Shown: positions 25,616 to 34,441, numbered from the stretch's first letter. The stretch: DNA of 64,000 nucleotides from Paucisalibacillus algeriensis (GCF_000577245.1 NZ_CBYO010000005.1:186001-250000); one strand, 5' to 3'. Notes: a model not told the origin generated them from the sequence alone. Numbers and translations: made by a program.

Positions 25616-27857
25616 GATGAAAGTAAAGCATCTTGTATTCATGATTGCTGGAATCATGATCCTTATTCCATTACTTACGAATGTCTTATTCCCACGAGTT
25701 GAGTTGTATCTAGCTGAAAAAAAGATAAATGCAGGTAATGTGGAAGAAAAACAGGAAATATTGGAGTTGTTAAGGACAACACCAATTGAATCAAAAAAAT
25801 GGGAAATGATTCAAAGGTACATGATTGAGGATGGGGTGTCCGGACAATATGATATTTATGTGAGTCCTTCTTTTACGATAGGTGGATATTCATTGGAGGA
25901 ACAACCGATACGCTTTACTCCGGAGGAAAAGATACCTTATCTGGAGGATTACGTTAAGAATGGTCCAGTTGATTGGTTTTTACAAAGTGCTGCCAGTATT
26001 TTATCATTTATTTACCAAAGTGAGGGTAATTTCAATAAAGCAAAAGATGTTTTATATGAGACTTCACAACGGTTTCCTCTAACAGAAAGTTATCTTCGAG
26101 ATGAACTACTAGTAGAGCGTATTCGACTTGCAAAGAATCATGGAGAGTATGACGAGGCAAATCAATATATTGAAGAGCTATTAGGTATAGTTGAAGAAGA
26201 ACATCCGGATATAACGGCTCAAATAGCCCAGTTGAGAGCGGAGATAATCCTCCAACAAGGTGACGCTGACTTAGCACTAGATGAAGTGAAAAACGCTATA
26301 CAGGATTATGAAGTAGAGTTTGAAAAAGAAATGAAAGAAATACCAGAATCCGAGAGGGATCATTATGATTCGATCGAGAACCGTGTTTATTATCAAAGTT
26401 TAAAGGCATTGGAAAGATCGTTAAGCCTAGAAAAATCTGCAGTCAAATCGATTACCCTTGCCGGAAAGATTTTGCGTAGTGATGGTACAGCTATGGAAGG
26501 TGTAGGTGTATTTTTAAGAGATAAAAATAATGCAAGTCGAAGTGTAAGCCCAGAGGACACTTTCCAGGTAGTAACAGATCATAACGGACGTTTTGAGTTT
26601 AATGGAGTAGTTCCAAATAATTACCAAATAACACTAGGTTTCTTTTCAAATCAAATTAGTGGCTGGAATTGGCCAGTTACTTTGGATGAGTGGATTGAGG
26701 TAGATGGAAGTGAAGATATTACGTATGACGTTGTACTTCAAAAATTAATTGAGATAGAGAAACCAGTTAATGAGCAGGTTATTAAAGATGATGTTGTTCA
26801 TTTTGAATGGGAAGCAGTCAAAGGAGCAGCCTATTATGATATCGGGTTTGGATTTGATATTGAAGGTGGTTCCATGAGTACTGGGTTTATTAAGGATATT
26901 ACAGATACTGAAATTGCTGTACCGGTTGAGGATATCTATAACTTAAACGGTGGAATATCAATTGATGAAGATGGAGTAGTTGACCCAGTATCATTATTAG
27001 CATATACCAACCCAGATAATCGTTTTCACTGGAATGTAACAGCATACGATAAGGATGGAAAACTCATCACAAAAAGTAATGGACATCGTTTAGATGATAA
27101 AGCAATTGGAAACTTACCATTCTTTTATTTGAAAGAACGAGATTTAACCAATGCGGACCGATTATTATTAGATTATAAAGCGGGTAAAGCATTAGATGAA
27201 TATAAGAAAAATTATCAAAATAACCCTGATGATCTTCATAGCTTGCGGATGATCACTAGATTAATTGGGGTTAACGAGGAAGATTATCGACTTACAGAAA
27301 AAGAGGAAACAATCCCATATCTGGAAGAACTAGCATTAAAATCACCATCTGGAGATACGACATTGCGGTTGGCCATGCACTATTATGACCATTCTGATTG
27401 GGAAAACTTTCATAAATGGTTTGATCTTTATCTTGATATGGTAAATAAATTAGATTCGTACGACCAATCCATTTATGCAAGTGCATTAATGAAACAAGGT
27501 AAACATGTAGAGGCAAATAAGCAATTTAAAGAAGCCATGAAAAAAGATGGTAGTAATCGCTTTGTTGGGCATTGGATTGCTAATGAGTTATATCGAATGG
27601 GGCTAAAGGAAGAAGTAGTCCATATTGCAAGAGATTATCCGTATCATTTGTATGGAGGAGAAGCTGGTCCAAATTGGTTATTGTTAATGAATTCCATTAT
27701 GAAAGAAAGTAAAAACCACAAGGATTACGAAAAAGAATTAAATAACGTCCTAGAAATGTACTTTACTAATAATAAAGAAGCCCTAGAAAACTGGCTAAAC
27801 ACCACTAACAAAGTCAACATGAAAAAATTAATAGAAGCAATTCAAAAAGTACATTAA
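25605..27857 (+). CDS. Membrane-anchored TPR / carboxypeptidase-regulatory-like domain protein
   Basis: This 750-residue protein begins with a membrane helix (about 9-27) that probably anchors it outside the cell. TPR-like helical repeats occupy about 45-240 and again about 515-740. Between them lie a carboxypeptidase regulatory-like beta sandwich (ITLAGKILRSDGTAMEGVGV, near 284-303) and a fibronectin-like stretch (VHFEWEAVKGAAYYDI, near 395-410). The start overlaps the anti-sigma-like gene by 11 bases, so all three genes form one operon. It may be the sensing or effector part of that sigma system. The exact job is unknown. Confidence 0.75.
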   Translation: MKIRMKVKHLVFMIAGIMILIPLLTNVLFPRVELYLAEKKINAGNVEEKQEILELLRTTPIESKKWEMIQRYMIEDGVSGQYDIYVSPSFTIGGYSLEEQPIRFTPEEKIPYLEDYVKNGPVDWFLQSAASILSFIYQSEGNFNKAKDVLYETSQRFPLTESYLRDELLVERIRLAKNHGEYDEANQYIEELLGIVEEEHPDITAQIAQLRAEIILQQGDADLALDEVKNAIQDYEVEFEKEMKEIPESERDHYDSIENRVYYQSLKALERSLSLEKSAVKSITLAGKILRSDGTAMEGVGVFLRDKNNASRSVSPEDTFQVVTDHNGRFEFNGVVPNNYQITLGFFSNQISGWNWPVTLDEWIEVDGSEDITYDVVLQKLIEIEKPVNEQVIKDDVVHFEWEAVKGAAYYDIGFGFDIEGGSMSTGFIKDITDTEIAVPVEDIYNLNGGISIDEDGVVDPVSLLAYTNPDNRFHWNVTAYDKDGKLITKSNGHRLDDKAIGNLPFFYLKERDLTNADRLLLDYKAGKALDEYKKNYQNNPDDLHSLRMITRLIGVNEEDYRLTEKEETIPYLEELALKSPSGDTTLRLAMHYYDHSDWENFHKWFDLYLDMVNKLDSYDQSIYASALMKQGKHVEANKQFKEAMKKDGSNRFVGHWIANELYRMGLKEEVVHIARDYPYHLYGGEAGPNWLLLMNSIMKESKNHKDYEKELNNVLEMYFTNNKEALENWLNTTNKVNMKKLIEAIQKVH

Positions 27858-27862
27858 TCATT

Positions 27863-27895
27863 AAGCGCTATTCGAAATAGAATAGCGCATTTTTG
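27863..27895 (+). terminator. Rho-independent terminator
   Basis: GCGCTATTC (27865-27873) pairs with GAATAGCGC (27880-27888) around GAAATA, and ATTTTTG follows. It ends the three-gene sigma operon. Confidence 0.85.
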
Positions 27896-27987
27896 TCTGG
27901 TGGTGCCTGTCACTCCTCGAATCTTATCTAATTATGTCGAAAATAAAAATAAAAATGAATGAACATGAAAAATAATGAACTAAAATA

Positions 27988-28017
27988 TTGACAAACGTGA
28001 ACAATAAGGCATAGTAT
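27988..28017 (+). promoter_or_regulatory. Promoter of the DeoR-murA operon, with TGAAC repeats
   Basis: TTGACA (27988-27993) and TAGTAT (28012-28017) are 18 bases apart. Repeated (A)TGAAC units flank the -35 region (27959-28002), a pattern compatible with an operator for the DeoR-family regulator encoded next. Confidence 0.5.
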
Positions 28018-28051
28018 AGAACTAACAAAAGACACATAAGGGGCTAAAGTT

Positions 28052-28831
28052 ATGCTTGCTGAAGAGCGTAGACAGAAGATAATGGAAATCCTTCAAAAAG
28101 ACGGTAGGGTTATTGCGAAGGATCTATCCGATATATTTCAAATATCTGTAGACTCCGTTAGAAGAGACTTGACTATAATGGAAAAGCACGGGCAGCTTCA
28201 AAAGACTTATGGTGGAGCAGTTTCTTTAAAACCACAATCAAAAGTCAGAACATTACCATCACCTGAATCCAAAAGATATAGTCAACCTGCTGCTCATCAA
28301 GACGCTATTTCTAAACGTGCTGCTTCTTACATTCATGAACATGATACAGTTTTTATTGGTAGCGCAGGAATTCAGTATGGAATGCTAAAATATCTTCCAA
28401 CTGACAATCCATTTACACTTGTTACCAATTCCATGAAAATAGCAGAAGTTGTTAGAAGTAAAGAAAACATTACTTCCTATCTTATTGGTGGAAAACTTAG
28501 ACCAAATTCAGCTAATAGTATGATTGATACGATTGCAGTGGATATGGTTAGTCGATTTTCTTTTGATATGGCTTTTCTTACTGGTGGTGGAATTACAGCA
28601 AGTGGAATTAGTACGGCAACACCAGAGGGAGCAGCGTTTCACAGAAGGGTTGCAGAGATTTCACGTAAAAACATTTGTTTAGCTCCCCACGAAAAACTTG
28701 GCCATCAAATGTTTATTAGCTCCGTACCGATGGATAGAATAGATGTTATCATCACAGACCAGGCAGCTCCGGAGAAAGTTATACAGGATATTGAAAAAAG
28801 AAATGTGGAAATTATTTTTGCAGATGCATAA
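28052..28831 (+). CDS. DeoR-family transcriptional regulator
   Basis: This 259-residue repressor has an N-terminal helix-turn-helix (residues 1-57: ERRQKIMEIL, then ISVDSVRRDLTIMEKHG). A C-terminal DeoR sugar-phosphate sensor domain follows, with the conserved FIGSAGIQYGML and LTGGGI patterns. Family members bind a phosphorylated sugar and then release DNA. It is co-transcribed with a MurA paralogue 14 bases downstream, so an amino-sugar intermediate is a plausible effector. That link is inferred. TGAAC repeats in its own promoter may be its binding site. Confidence 0.9.
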   Translation: MLAEERRQKIMEILQKDGRVIAKDLSDIFQISVDSVRRDLTIMEKHGQLQKTYGGAVSLKPQSKVRTLPSPESKRYSQPAAHQDAISKRAASYIHEHDTVFIGSAGIQYGMLKYLPTDNPFTLVTNSMKIAEVVRSKENITSYLIGGKLRPNSANSMIDTIAVDMVSRFSFDMAFLTGGGITASGISTATPEGAAFHRRVAEISRKNICLAPHEKLGHQMFISSVPMDRIDVIITDQAAPEKVIQDIEKRNVEIIFADA

Positions 28832-28845
28832 GAGGAGTGAATATA

Positions 28846-30141
28846 TTGAAAGCAATACGTGTAGATTATTCACCGAACATAAACGGTAACGTACACATTC
28901 CGGGTTCGAAAAATAGTTCATTAGCATTACTTGCTGCTGCTTGTTTATCAGATGGAAAAGTAACACTTAAAGGAATACCAAACATTGCAGACTTTCGAGT
29001 AATTAAACAAATGGGAAAAGATGTAGGTCTTCAAATCGAACGTGATTTACTAGGTGATGTGCATATTAATCCAAGCACGATTCATTCAACAGAATTTGAT
29101 CCAGAAAAGTCATCATCGTTTCGGACAGCATATTACTTTGTTGGTGCTTTACTTTCTAAATTTGGCAAAGTAAAAGTTGGCTATCCTGGTGGCGACGACT
29201 TTGTAAGTAGACCAATCGATCAACATGTAAAGGCCTTTAAATCCCTGGGTGCAACATTTTCCTATTTTAAGGATTATTATGTTGTGGAAGCAAAGGAATT
29301 AAGAGGGGCAAGTATCTATTTTGATACGATCACTTCTGGAGGAACAATAAATGCTATGTTAGCTGCGACGCGTGCAAAGGGTGATTCTGTACTATTTAAT
29401 GCTGCTCGTGATCCAGAAGTAATCGATACGGCGATCCTACTAAATGAGATGGGTGCCAAAATCATAGGAGCGGGCACGGATACCATCCGTATTTCTGGTG
29501 TTAAATCGTTAAATGGATGTACACATCGAGTAATCCCGGATCGATTAATAGCCGGTTCATTTTTAATTGCTGCAGGCATAGCCGGTGGAAGTGTAACGGT
29601 AAAGGACGTTATCCCTGAACATTTAGGATCTTGTATTTCTAAACTAAGGGAAGTTGGTTTAGATATAGATATAAAGGGAGATCAAATTACTGCAAATTCA
29701 ACTGGGAAATTAAAAGCAACTAGAATTAGGACAGCGATGTATCCAGGATTTGCAACAGACATACAACAACCTATGACAACGTTGCTTACCCAAGCTTCTG
29801 GTAAAAGTTTTGTTGCAGAAAAAATATATCCAAACAGATTTAATCATGTCAGTCAGTTACGAAAAATGGGGGCAGATATTAAAGTCAGATCTGGAGTTGC
29901 CTATATAAAAGGTAAAGCACCGTTAAGAGGGGCAGTGGTCTCAACATCGGATATTCGAGCTGGAATTTCCTTAATTCTAGCTGGTATGGTGGGGGAAGGT
30001 ACTACCTTTATAACTGGGGTTGAGCATATAGAAAGAGGATACGAGGATGTCGTGTCTGCTTTTCAATCCCTCGGGGTAAAAATCAAAAAAGAAAAACTTA
30101 TGTATGGAATTAATGATAACCTTATAGACGATGTGAAATGA
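28846..30141 (+). CDS. murA: UDP-GlcNAc 1-carboxyvinyltransferase paralogue with Asp in place of the fosfomycin-target Cys
   Basis: This protein belongs to the MurA (EPSP-synthase-like) family, which adds enolpyruvate to UDP-GlcNAc in the first committed step of peptidoglycan synthesis. I chose the TTG at 28846, 8 bases after GAGGAG; the product has 431 residues. Conserved features are GSKNS (Lys-Asn, about 21-25), the Arg of SRPID, ATDIQQP (about 302-308) and SDIRAGISL. In the active loop the usual PGGC reads YPGGDD, with Asp117 where fosfomycin alkylates Cys. Asp at this site is known to give fosfomycin-insensitive MurA in other bacteria. A separate essential murA presumably exists elsewhere. 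Confidence 0.85.
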   Translation: MKAIRVDYSPNINGNVHIPGSKNSSLALLAAACLSDGKVTLKGIPNIADFRVIKQMGKDVGLQIERDLLGDVHINPSTIHSTEFDPEKSSSFRTAYYFVGALLSKFGKVKVGYPGGDDFVSRPIDQHVKAFKSLGATFSYFKDYYVVEAKELRGASIYFDTITSGGTINAMLAATRAKGDSVLFNAARDPEVIDTAILLNEMGAKIIGAGTDTIRISGVKSLNGCTHRVIPDRLIAGSFLIAAGIAGGSVTVKDVIPEHLGSCISKLREVGLDIDIKGDQITANSTGKLKATRIRTAMYPGFATDIQQPMTTLLTQASGKSFVAEKIYPNRFNHVSQLRKMGADIKVRSGVAYIKGKAPLRGAVVSTSDIRAGISLILAGMVGEGTTFITGVEHIERGYEDVVSAFQSLGVKIKKEKLMYGINDNLIDDVK

Positions 30142-30172
30142 AGGGCTACTTGAATAGCTCTTTATTTTTTTG
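30141..30172 (+). terminator. Rho-independent terminator
   Basis: AGGGCTA pairs with TAGCTCT (one wobble) around CTTGAA, followed by a T-rich run. It ends the DeoR-murA operon just before the next promoter. Confidence 0.65.
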
Positions 30173-30196
30173 AAACTTTGTCCATTTTTTTGCGTA
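30171..30196 (+). promoter_or_regulatory. SigW-like ECF promoter
   Basis: TGAAAC (30171-30176), exactly 16 bases, then CGTA (30193-30196) equals the B. subtilis SigW consensus TGAAAC-N16-CGTA. The coiled-coil gene starts 32 bases further on behind AAGGGGGAAG, so the site is correctly placed. Confidence 0.65.
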
Positions 30197-30228
30197 TGTA
30201 TAATTAGATAGAGCAAGGGGGAAGTTTA

Positions 30229-31167
30229 ATGCTGAAAAAAATAAATGAAGAAATTGTTCAAATAAAAGGTGAGTTGCATAGGAAAAAGAAACTGGAGTTA
30301 CAACTAAATGATTTCCAACATGAAAGATATGAAATGGAGCAAACCATCACTAAGTTAAAGAACCAATTAACCAATGAAAAAAGAGATGTAAAAAAGTTAG
30401 AAGGGCTTAGTATCACAAACATCTTCTCCACTATTTCTGGAACAAAGTATGAAAAATTGGATAAGGAAAAACGAGAAGTAATGGCTGTTCAGCTTCAATT
30501 AGAAGAGGCAGAAAAAACTATTAGCGAAATTAGCGCATCTATTATGGAAGTGCGAAAGAAACTTAGTGAGATAAATCTAAGTGAATTAGAATATCAAGAG
30601 CTTTTGAAAAAGAAGGAACAATATATAAAAGAGAGTAATTCCCAGTATGCCAATCAATTATATGCCATTAGTGATCAAGAAGGAGATGTTTTAGCCTATG
30701 TTAAAGAATTAAGGGAGGCAGTTACTGCTGGTAGGTATGCCAAGGATGCACTCGAGAATGCAGAAAAATCCTTGGAGTCTGCGGAAAGTTGGGGCACATG
30801 GGATATGTTTGGTGGAGGCATGTTATCTACTGCTATGAAACATAGTAGTATGGATGATGCTTCAAACTATATTCATATTGCACAAACGAGAATGAGAGAA
30901 TTTCAAAAAGAGTTACTGGATATTGGTGAAATGATTGAAGTTGATATGGATGTTTCTGAGTTATTGAGGTTTGCAGACTTTTTCTTTGATGGATTCATTG
31001 TAGACTGGATGGTTCAAGGAAGAATACAAGATTCTCAAGGCCAAGTATGGGATCAGTTAGCAAAGGTTGAAAAAATTATGGACACATTGGAAGAGGAACT
31101 TGTAAATCGCGAAGAAAAATTAATTGAACTTCAAATTGAAAGAAAATTACTTATTGAAAATATATAA
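30229..31167 (+). CDS. Coiled-coil protein, probable envelope-stress gene
   Basis: This 312-residue protein consists mainly of long charged coiled-coil helices (about 1-150 and 270-310). A less helical middle holds a Gly-rich stretch (WDMFGGGMLSTAMKH, near 195-210) and an acidic region with several aromatics (FADFFFDGFIVDWM, near 247-260). It has no signal peptide or true membrane helix. I do not recognise a named family. A SigW-type promoter stands directly upstream and its own terminator follows, so it is probably a single gene induced by envelope stress. A membrane-associated scaffold role like PspA is possible but unproven. Confidence 0.7.
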   Translation: MLKKINEEIVQIKGELHRKKKLELQLNDFQHERYEMEQTITKLKNQLTNEKRDVKKLEGLSITNIFSTISGTKYEKLDKEKREVMAVQLQLEEAEKTISEISASIMEVRKKLSEINLSELEYQELLKKKEQYIKESNSQYANQLYAISDQEGDVLAYVKELREAVTAGRYAKDALENAEKSLESAESWGTWDMFGGGMLSTAMKHSSMDDASNYIHIAQTRMREFQKELLDIGEMIEVDMDVSELLRFADFFFDGFIVDWMVQGRIQDSQGQVWDQLAKVEKIMDTLEEELVNREEKLIELQIERKLLIENI

Positions 31168-31228
31168 AGAATGTAGCTCCTTTGGCGTAATGTAATGGGT
31201 TCGATTTAGGGAGAAATTTAAAATACAT

Positions 31229-31266
31229 AGAGAAGCTATTAGCAGTCAATTAGCTTCTCTTTTTTA
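31229..31266 (+). terminator. Rho-independent terminator
   Basis: AGAGAAGCTA pairs exactly with TAGCTTCTCT (31251-31260), followed by TTTTTT. It ends the coiled-coil gene. The 147 bases after it, up to the convergent reductase gene, hold nothing recognisable. Confidence 0.85.
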
Positions 31267-31413
31267 GCATTCTAAATATGTTAATTTTTTTGCTAAAATA
31301 TAGCGGATATTGCATCATAGAAAAAAAGAACAATTAGCCACGCTATAAGCTAATTATCCTTTCATATCATATGCTTTATTCAATTTTTAACATTGGATCC
31401 GTAAACGGAACAA

Positions 31414-32157
31414 CTATTTAGTATTTACCAAGTTATTATCTTGTCCTGTAAAAACAGATGATTTTAACTCATGCAGTCCTTTTTCATGCTTGTCGAGCAT
31501 AATCTGTTCTGGCTTAATCCCCTGATCACGCAATACTTCCATGTTCTGCACTAGAAACTCGTCGCTACCAACAATATAGAAGAGTCCATCCTTGTCAGCA
31601 GCTAGATATTTTACTTCTTCATAATAGTCTTTACGGTTATCAACAAATTGCGATATGAATTTCTTGTCAGGTATAGATTTAAAGATATTAGTGAATAGAA
31701 AATCTCTTGATGTATCAATGTTTAGGGAATGAATTTGATTGACGTTGTCAGCACGTTCGAAATAATCAAGTACAAGCGGTCTGAAGGTAGCTAAGCCAAC
31801 ACCTGATGATAGCAGATAAACATTTTTATCTACTCTTTTTAGCGGTACATTCGAATGCGTTTTAAATATGGCAACTTTAGTACCAACTTCGAGATTTCTT
31901 AAAATCGTCTTAAACTCAGAGCATTGCTCTCTAATGCGTGTTGTGATACCAATTGAATTTTCATGAGGTAAAGTTGAAATTGACATATGGCGAATAAGGC
32001 TCCTGTTTGGCTTTTCTCCGGCATTGAATCCTTCTAGTGCAAAGTGAGTGTGGGAACCTTCTTCCCATGTGAATTCTTCCGGACAGTCAAGCAGGTACGT
32101 TTTAACTTCAGACGTTTCATCAATTATCTTATTGATATTAGTCCAGTATATTTGCAT
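31414..32157 (-). CDS. Ferredoxin-NADP reductase-like flavoprotein, Fur-regulated
   Basis: This 247-residue protein has the FAD/NAD(P)-binding fold of the ferredoxin reductase family. The FAD-binding barrel includes RHMSISTLPHENSIGI (about 56-71), where R-x-(Y/M)-S-(I/L)-(S/A) contacts flavin. The nucleotide-binding half has YLLSSGVGLATFRPL (about 113-127) and a late FYIVGSDEFL. No iron-sulfur domain is attached. The promoter carries a near-consensus Fur box over its -35 element, so the gene should be induced by iron starvation. A role in reducing ferric siderophores or haem-derived iron is a reasonable inference. It is a single-gene unit. Confidence 0.82.
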   Translation of the reverse strand: MQIYWTNINKIIDETSEVKTYLLDCPEEFTWEEGSHTHFALEGFNAGEKPNRSLIRHMSISTLPHENSIGITTRIREQCSEFKTILRNLEVGTKVAIFKTHSNVPLKRVDKNVYLLSSGVGLATFRPLVLDYFERADNVNQIHSLNIDTSRDFLFTNIFKSIPDKKFISQFVDNRKDYYEEVKYLAADKDGLFYIVGSDEFLVQNMEVLRDQGIKPEQIMLDKHEKGLHELKSSVFTGQDNNLVNTK

Positions 32158-32198
32158 AATAGATTCTCCTTAAACAATTATATAAATCGTTACTATCT

Positions 32199-32227
32199 AC
32201 TATACAATAAATGATAACAATTCTCAA
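32199..32227 (-). promoter_or_regulatory. Promoter with overlapping Fur box
   Basis: On the reverse strand TTGAGA (32227-32222) and TATAGT (32204-32199) are 17 bases apart. A 7-1-7 inverted repeat at 32212-32226 (TGATAAC-A-ATTCTCA) matches the Fur consensus TGATAAT-n-ATTATCA at 12 of 14 arm positions and covers the spacer and -35. Iron-loaded Fur would block the promoter. Confidence 0.75.
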
Positions 32228-32579
32228 TTATAAGGATTGATTATTTCAGATTATCGTACTATATTTATTAAATTCAGAAATATATTAAAAGAAAAAGAAT
32301 ACTATTATAGTGATTATTCCTTACTGCTATGCTTTAAACGAGGGAACTATCATTGTGTCCTATCACAAGGCTATACATTGAAGTACGAATTAAATAGGGC
32401 TTTAATCCCTTTTATCAGGTGTTGGACGGATACACATTAAAAATTATTAAAAAGAATGAACAAGATCTAATAGGATTAATGGGGATGAAAAATAATTAGC
32501 CATACTTCGAAGTTTAAGAAGTTTTTTTCTAATTGCTTTTCCTATATAATGGAATCAGTATTTATTTGGAGGTAACATA
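32228..32579 (+). other. Intergenic region before the rhodanese genes
   Basis: These 352 bases hold a 67-codon frame (32237-32440) without a ribosome binding site, not credited as a gene. A small hairpin ACTTC/GAAGT (32504-32522) with a T-run follows. A TATAAT at 32545-32550 lies 17 bases after a weak T-rich -35 and is the probable promoter of the rhodanese pair. Confidence 0.4.
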
Positions 32580-32879
32580 ATGAAAGAAGTAACAGCAGCT
32601 GAATTAGCAGAAAAGATAAACAAGGACGAACAACCGAACATTATCGATGTAAGGGAAGACGAAGAAGTGGAAATGGGGAAAATTCCTGGTGCGCGTCACA
32701 TTCGATTAGGCGATCTTGCTGATAGTTTGGATGAGCTTGATAAAAACGAACACTACTATATGGTTTGTCGCTCTGGGGGAAGAAGCATGATGGCTTGTGA
32801 ATTCCTTATTGACCAAGGCTATGATGTAACTAATATGGTTGGTGGCATGCTTACTTGGGAAGATGAATTAGAATTTTAA
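32580..32879 (+). CDS. Single-domain rhodanese
   Basis: This 99-residue cytoplasmic rhodanese-like sulfurtransferase carries the active-site loop VCRSGGRS, with the catalytic Cys at about residue 63. It begins with the normal domain edge (VTAAELAEKI, then NIIDVREDEE). A TTGGAGG site precedes the ATG. Such proteins carry persulfide sulfur for tRNA modification, cofactor synthesis or detoxification. A second, membrane-bound rhodanese follows 28 bases later in what is probably one operon. Confidence 0.92.
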   Translation: MKEVTAAELAEKINKDEQPNIIDVREDEEVEMGKIPGARHIRLGDLADSLDELDKNEHYYMVCRSGGRSMMACEFLIDQGYDVTNMVGGMLTWEDELEF

Positions 32880-32907
32880 TTAACTAAGAAAAGGGGTGGG
32901 AGATAAT

Positions 32908-33297
32908 ATGGAAATGAATGAATGGTTACTAATAGCTTGTATCGTCATTTTAATCGCTACCCGATTAATTCCAGTAAAGGGTATTACAAATATCACGACA
33001 TATGAAGCCATGGCAAAATTTGCAGAGAAAAACATGCAATTTATCGATGTTCGAACACCTGGAGAATATACCCGAGATCACAAGAAGCCATTTCGTAATA
33101 TTCCACTTTATGAGCTGACCCAGCGTCTTACGGAATTGGATAAGAATAAAGATGTAGTCGTGATTTGCCAAAGTGGAATTCGGAGTTCTAAAGCAGCCCG
33201 TGTTTTAAAAAGAAAAGGATTTACACAGATTTATAATGTAAAAGGCGGCGTGAGTGCCTGGAATAGAAATATGAAAGAAAATTCAGCGGCAAAATGA
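32908..33297 (+). CDS. Membrane-anchored rhodanese
   Basis: This protein has about 129 residues. I chose the ATG at 32908, preceded by AAGGGGTGGGAG; a GTG at 32896 lies within that site. A membrane helix (about 4-20) anchors a rhodanese domain whose active loop is ICQSGIRSS, with Cys near residue 89. The charge pattern suggests the domain faces the cytoplasm, though this is not certain. It is similar in plan to the YqhL-like rhodaneses of Bacilli. It pairs with the soluble rhodanese upstream and may receive sulfur from it. Confidence 0.88.
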   Translation: MEMNEWLLIACIVILIATRLIPVKGITNITTYEAMAKFAEKNMQFIDVRTPGEYTRDHKKPFRNIPLYELTQRLTELDKNKDVVVICQSGIRSSKAARVLKRKGFTQIYNVKGGVSAWNRNMKENSAAK

Positions 33298-33382
33298 TTT
33301 CATTTCGTCGTTTTATTTTTCTGTTAAATCTTTTGAATAAGCGTTAAGATAGGATTATGAATAGTTTGAAAGGAGTTTTAAT

Positions 33383-34438
33383 TTGTCTACATATCCAAAT
33401 GTTCAAGAAACAATAGACGTAATAAAAAAGCTAGTATCTATTCCTAGTCCAACAGGATTTACAGCTAATGTTATTCAATTTGCAGAGGATTACTTGCAAA
33501 AACTAAATGTAGAAACAAAGCGTAATCGTAAAGGTGGTCTAATTGCAACATTGCCAGGGACGAATAATGATGAGCATCGCATGCTCACTGCTCATGTTGA
33601 TACCCTTGGTGCCATGGTAAAAGAAGTTAAAAGTAATGGTCGCTTACGCTTGGATTTAATTGGTGGTTTCCGTTATAACTCCATCGAAGGGGAATACTGC
33701 GAAATCCATACCTCTAGTGGAAAAGTGTATACAGGTACCATTCTTATGCGTCAAACATCTGTCCATGTCTATAAGGACGCTGGAAAAGCAGAAAGAAATC
33801 AGGAAAATATGGAAGTGCGTATTGACGCTGAGGTAACTAATGCAGAAGATATCCGTGCTCTCGGTATTGAGGTAGGAGACTTTGTTTCTTTTGATCCTCG
33901 TGTTCAGACAACGGAAAATGGCTTCATTAAATCACGTCACTTAGACGATAAGGCAAGTGTCGGGATTTTACTGCAGTTGATTAAACGATTAAAAGAGGAA
34001 AAAGTACAACTACCCTATACAACCCATTTCCTAATTTCGAATAATGAAGAAATCGGTTATGGTGGTAACTCCAATATTCCACCGGAAACAGTAGAATACT
34101 TAGCTGTGGATATGGGGGCTATGGGTGATGGTCAATCAACAGATGAATATACTGTGTCTATTTGTGTAAAGGATGCTAGTGGCCCTTATCATTATGGATT
34201 ACGTAAGAGATTAGTAGAACTTGCTGAAAAGAATGATATTGAGTATAAGCTAGATATTTACCCATATTATGGTTCTGATGCTTCGGCAGCGATTAAATCT
34301 GGGCATGATATTGTTCATGGACTAATTGGCCCTGGAATTGATTCTTCCCATGCCTTTGAACGTACACATGAGAAGTCATTGATTAATACGGAGAAATTGG
34401 TTTATCATTATGTGTTATCTGATATGATATCTTATTAA
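33383..34438 (+). CDS. M42-family metallo-aminopeptidase
   Basis: This 351-residue enzyme of the M42 (YsdC/FrvX, tetrahedral aminopeptidase) family removes N-terminal residues from peptides using two metal ions. The TTG start has AAAGGAG 8 bases upstream. Predicted ligands are His in TAHVDTLGAM (about 68), Asp in SRHLDDKASV (about 185), the Glu pair in NNEEIGYGG (about 221), Asp in AVDMGAMG (about 244) and a late His in SSHAFERTHE. It stands alone and ends at a terminator shared with the convergent beta-phosphoglucomutase gene. Confidence 0.92.
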   Translation: MSTYPNVQETIDVIKKLVSIPSPTGFTANVIQFAEDYLQKLNVETKRNRKGGLIATLPGTNNDEHRMLTAHVDTLGAMVKEVKSNGRLRLDLIGGFRYNSIEGEYCEIHTSSGKVYTGTILMRQTSVHVYKDAGKAERNQENMEVRIDAEVTNAEDIRALGIEVGDFVSFDPRVQTTENGFIKSRHLDDKASVGILLQLIKRLKEEKVQLPYTTHFLISNNEEIGYGGNSNIPPETVEYLAVDMGAMGDGQSTDEYTVSICVKDASGPYHYGLRKRLVELAEKNDIEYKLDIYPYYGSDASAAIKSGHDIVHGLIGPGIDSSHAFERTHEKSLINTEKLVYHYVLSDMISY

Positions 34439-34441
34439 GGA

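Noticed and set aside
32237-32440. 67-codon frame before the rhodanese genes
   Set aside because: It starts at a TTG with no ribosome binding site within the Fur-box region and shows no family resemblance.
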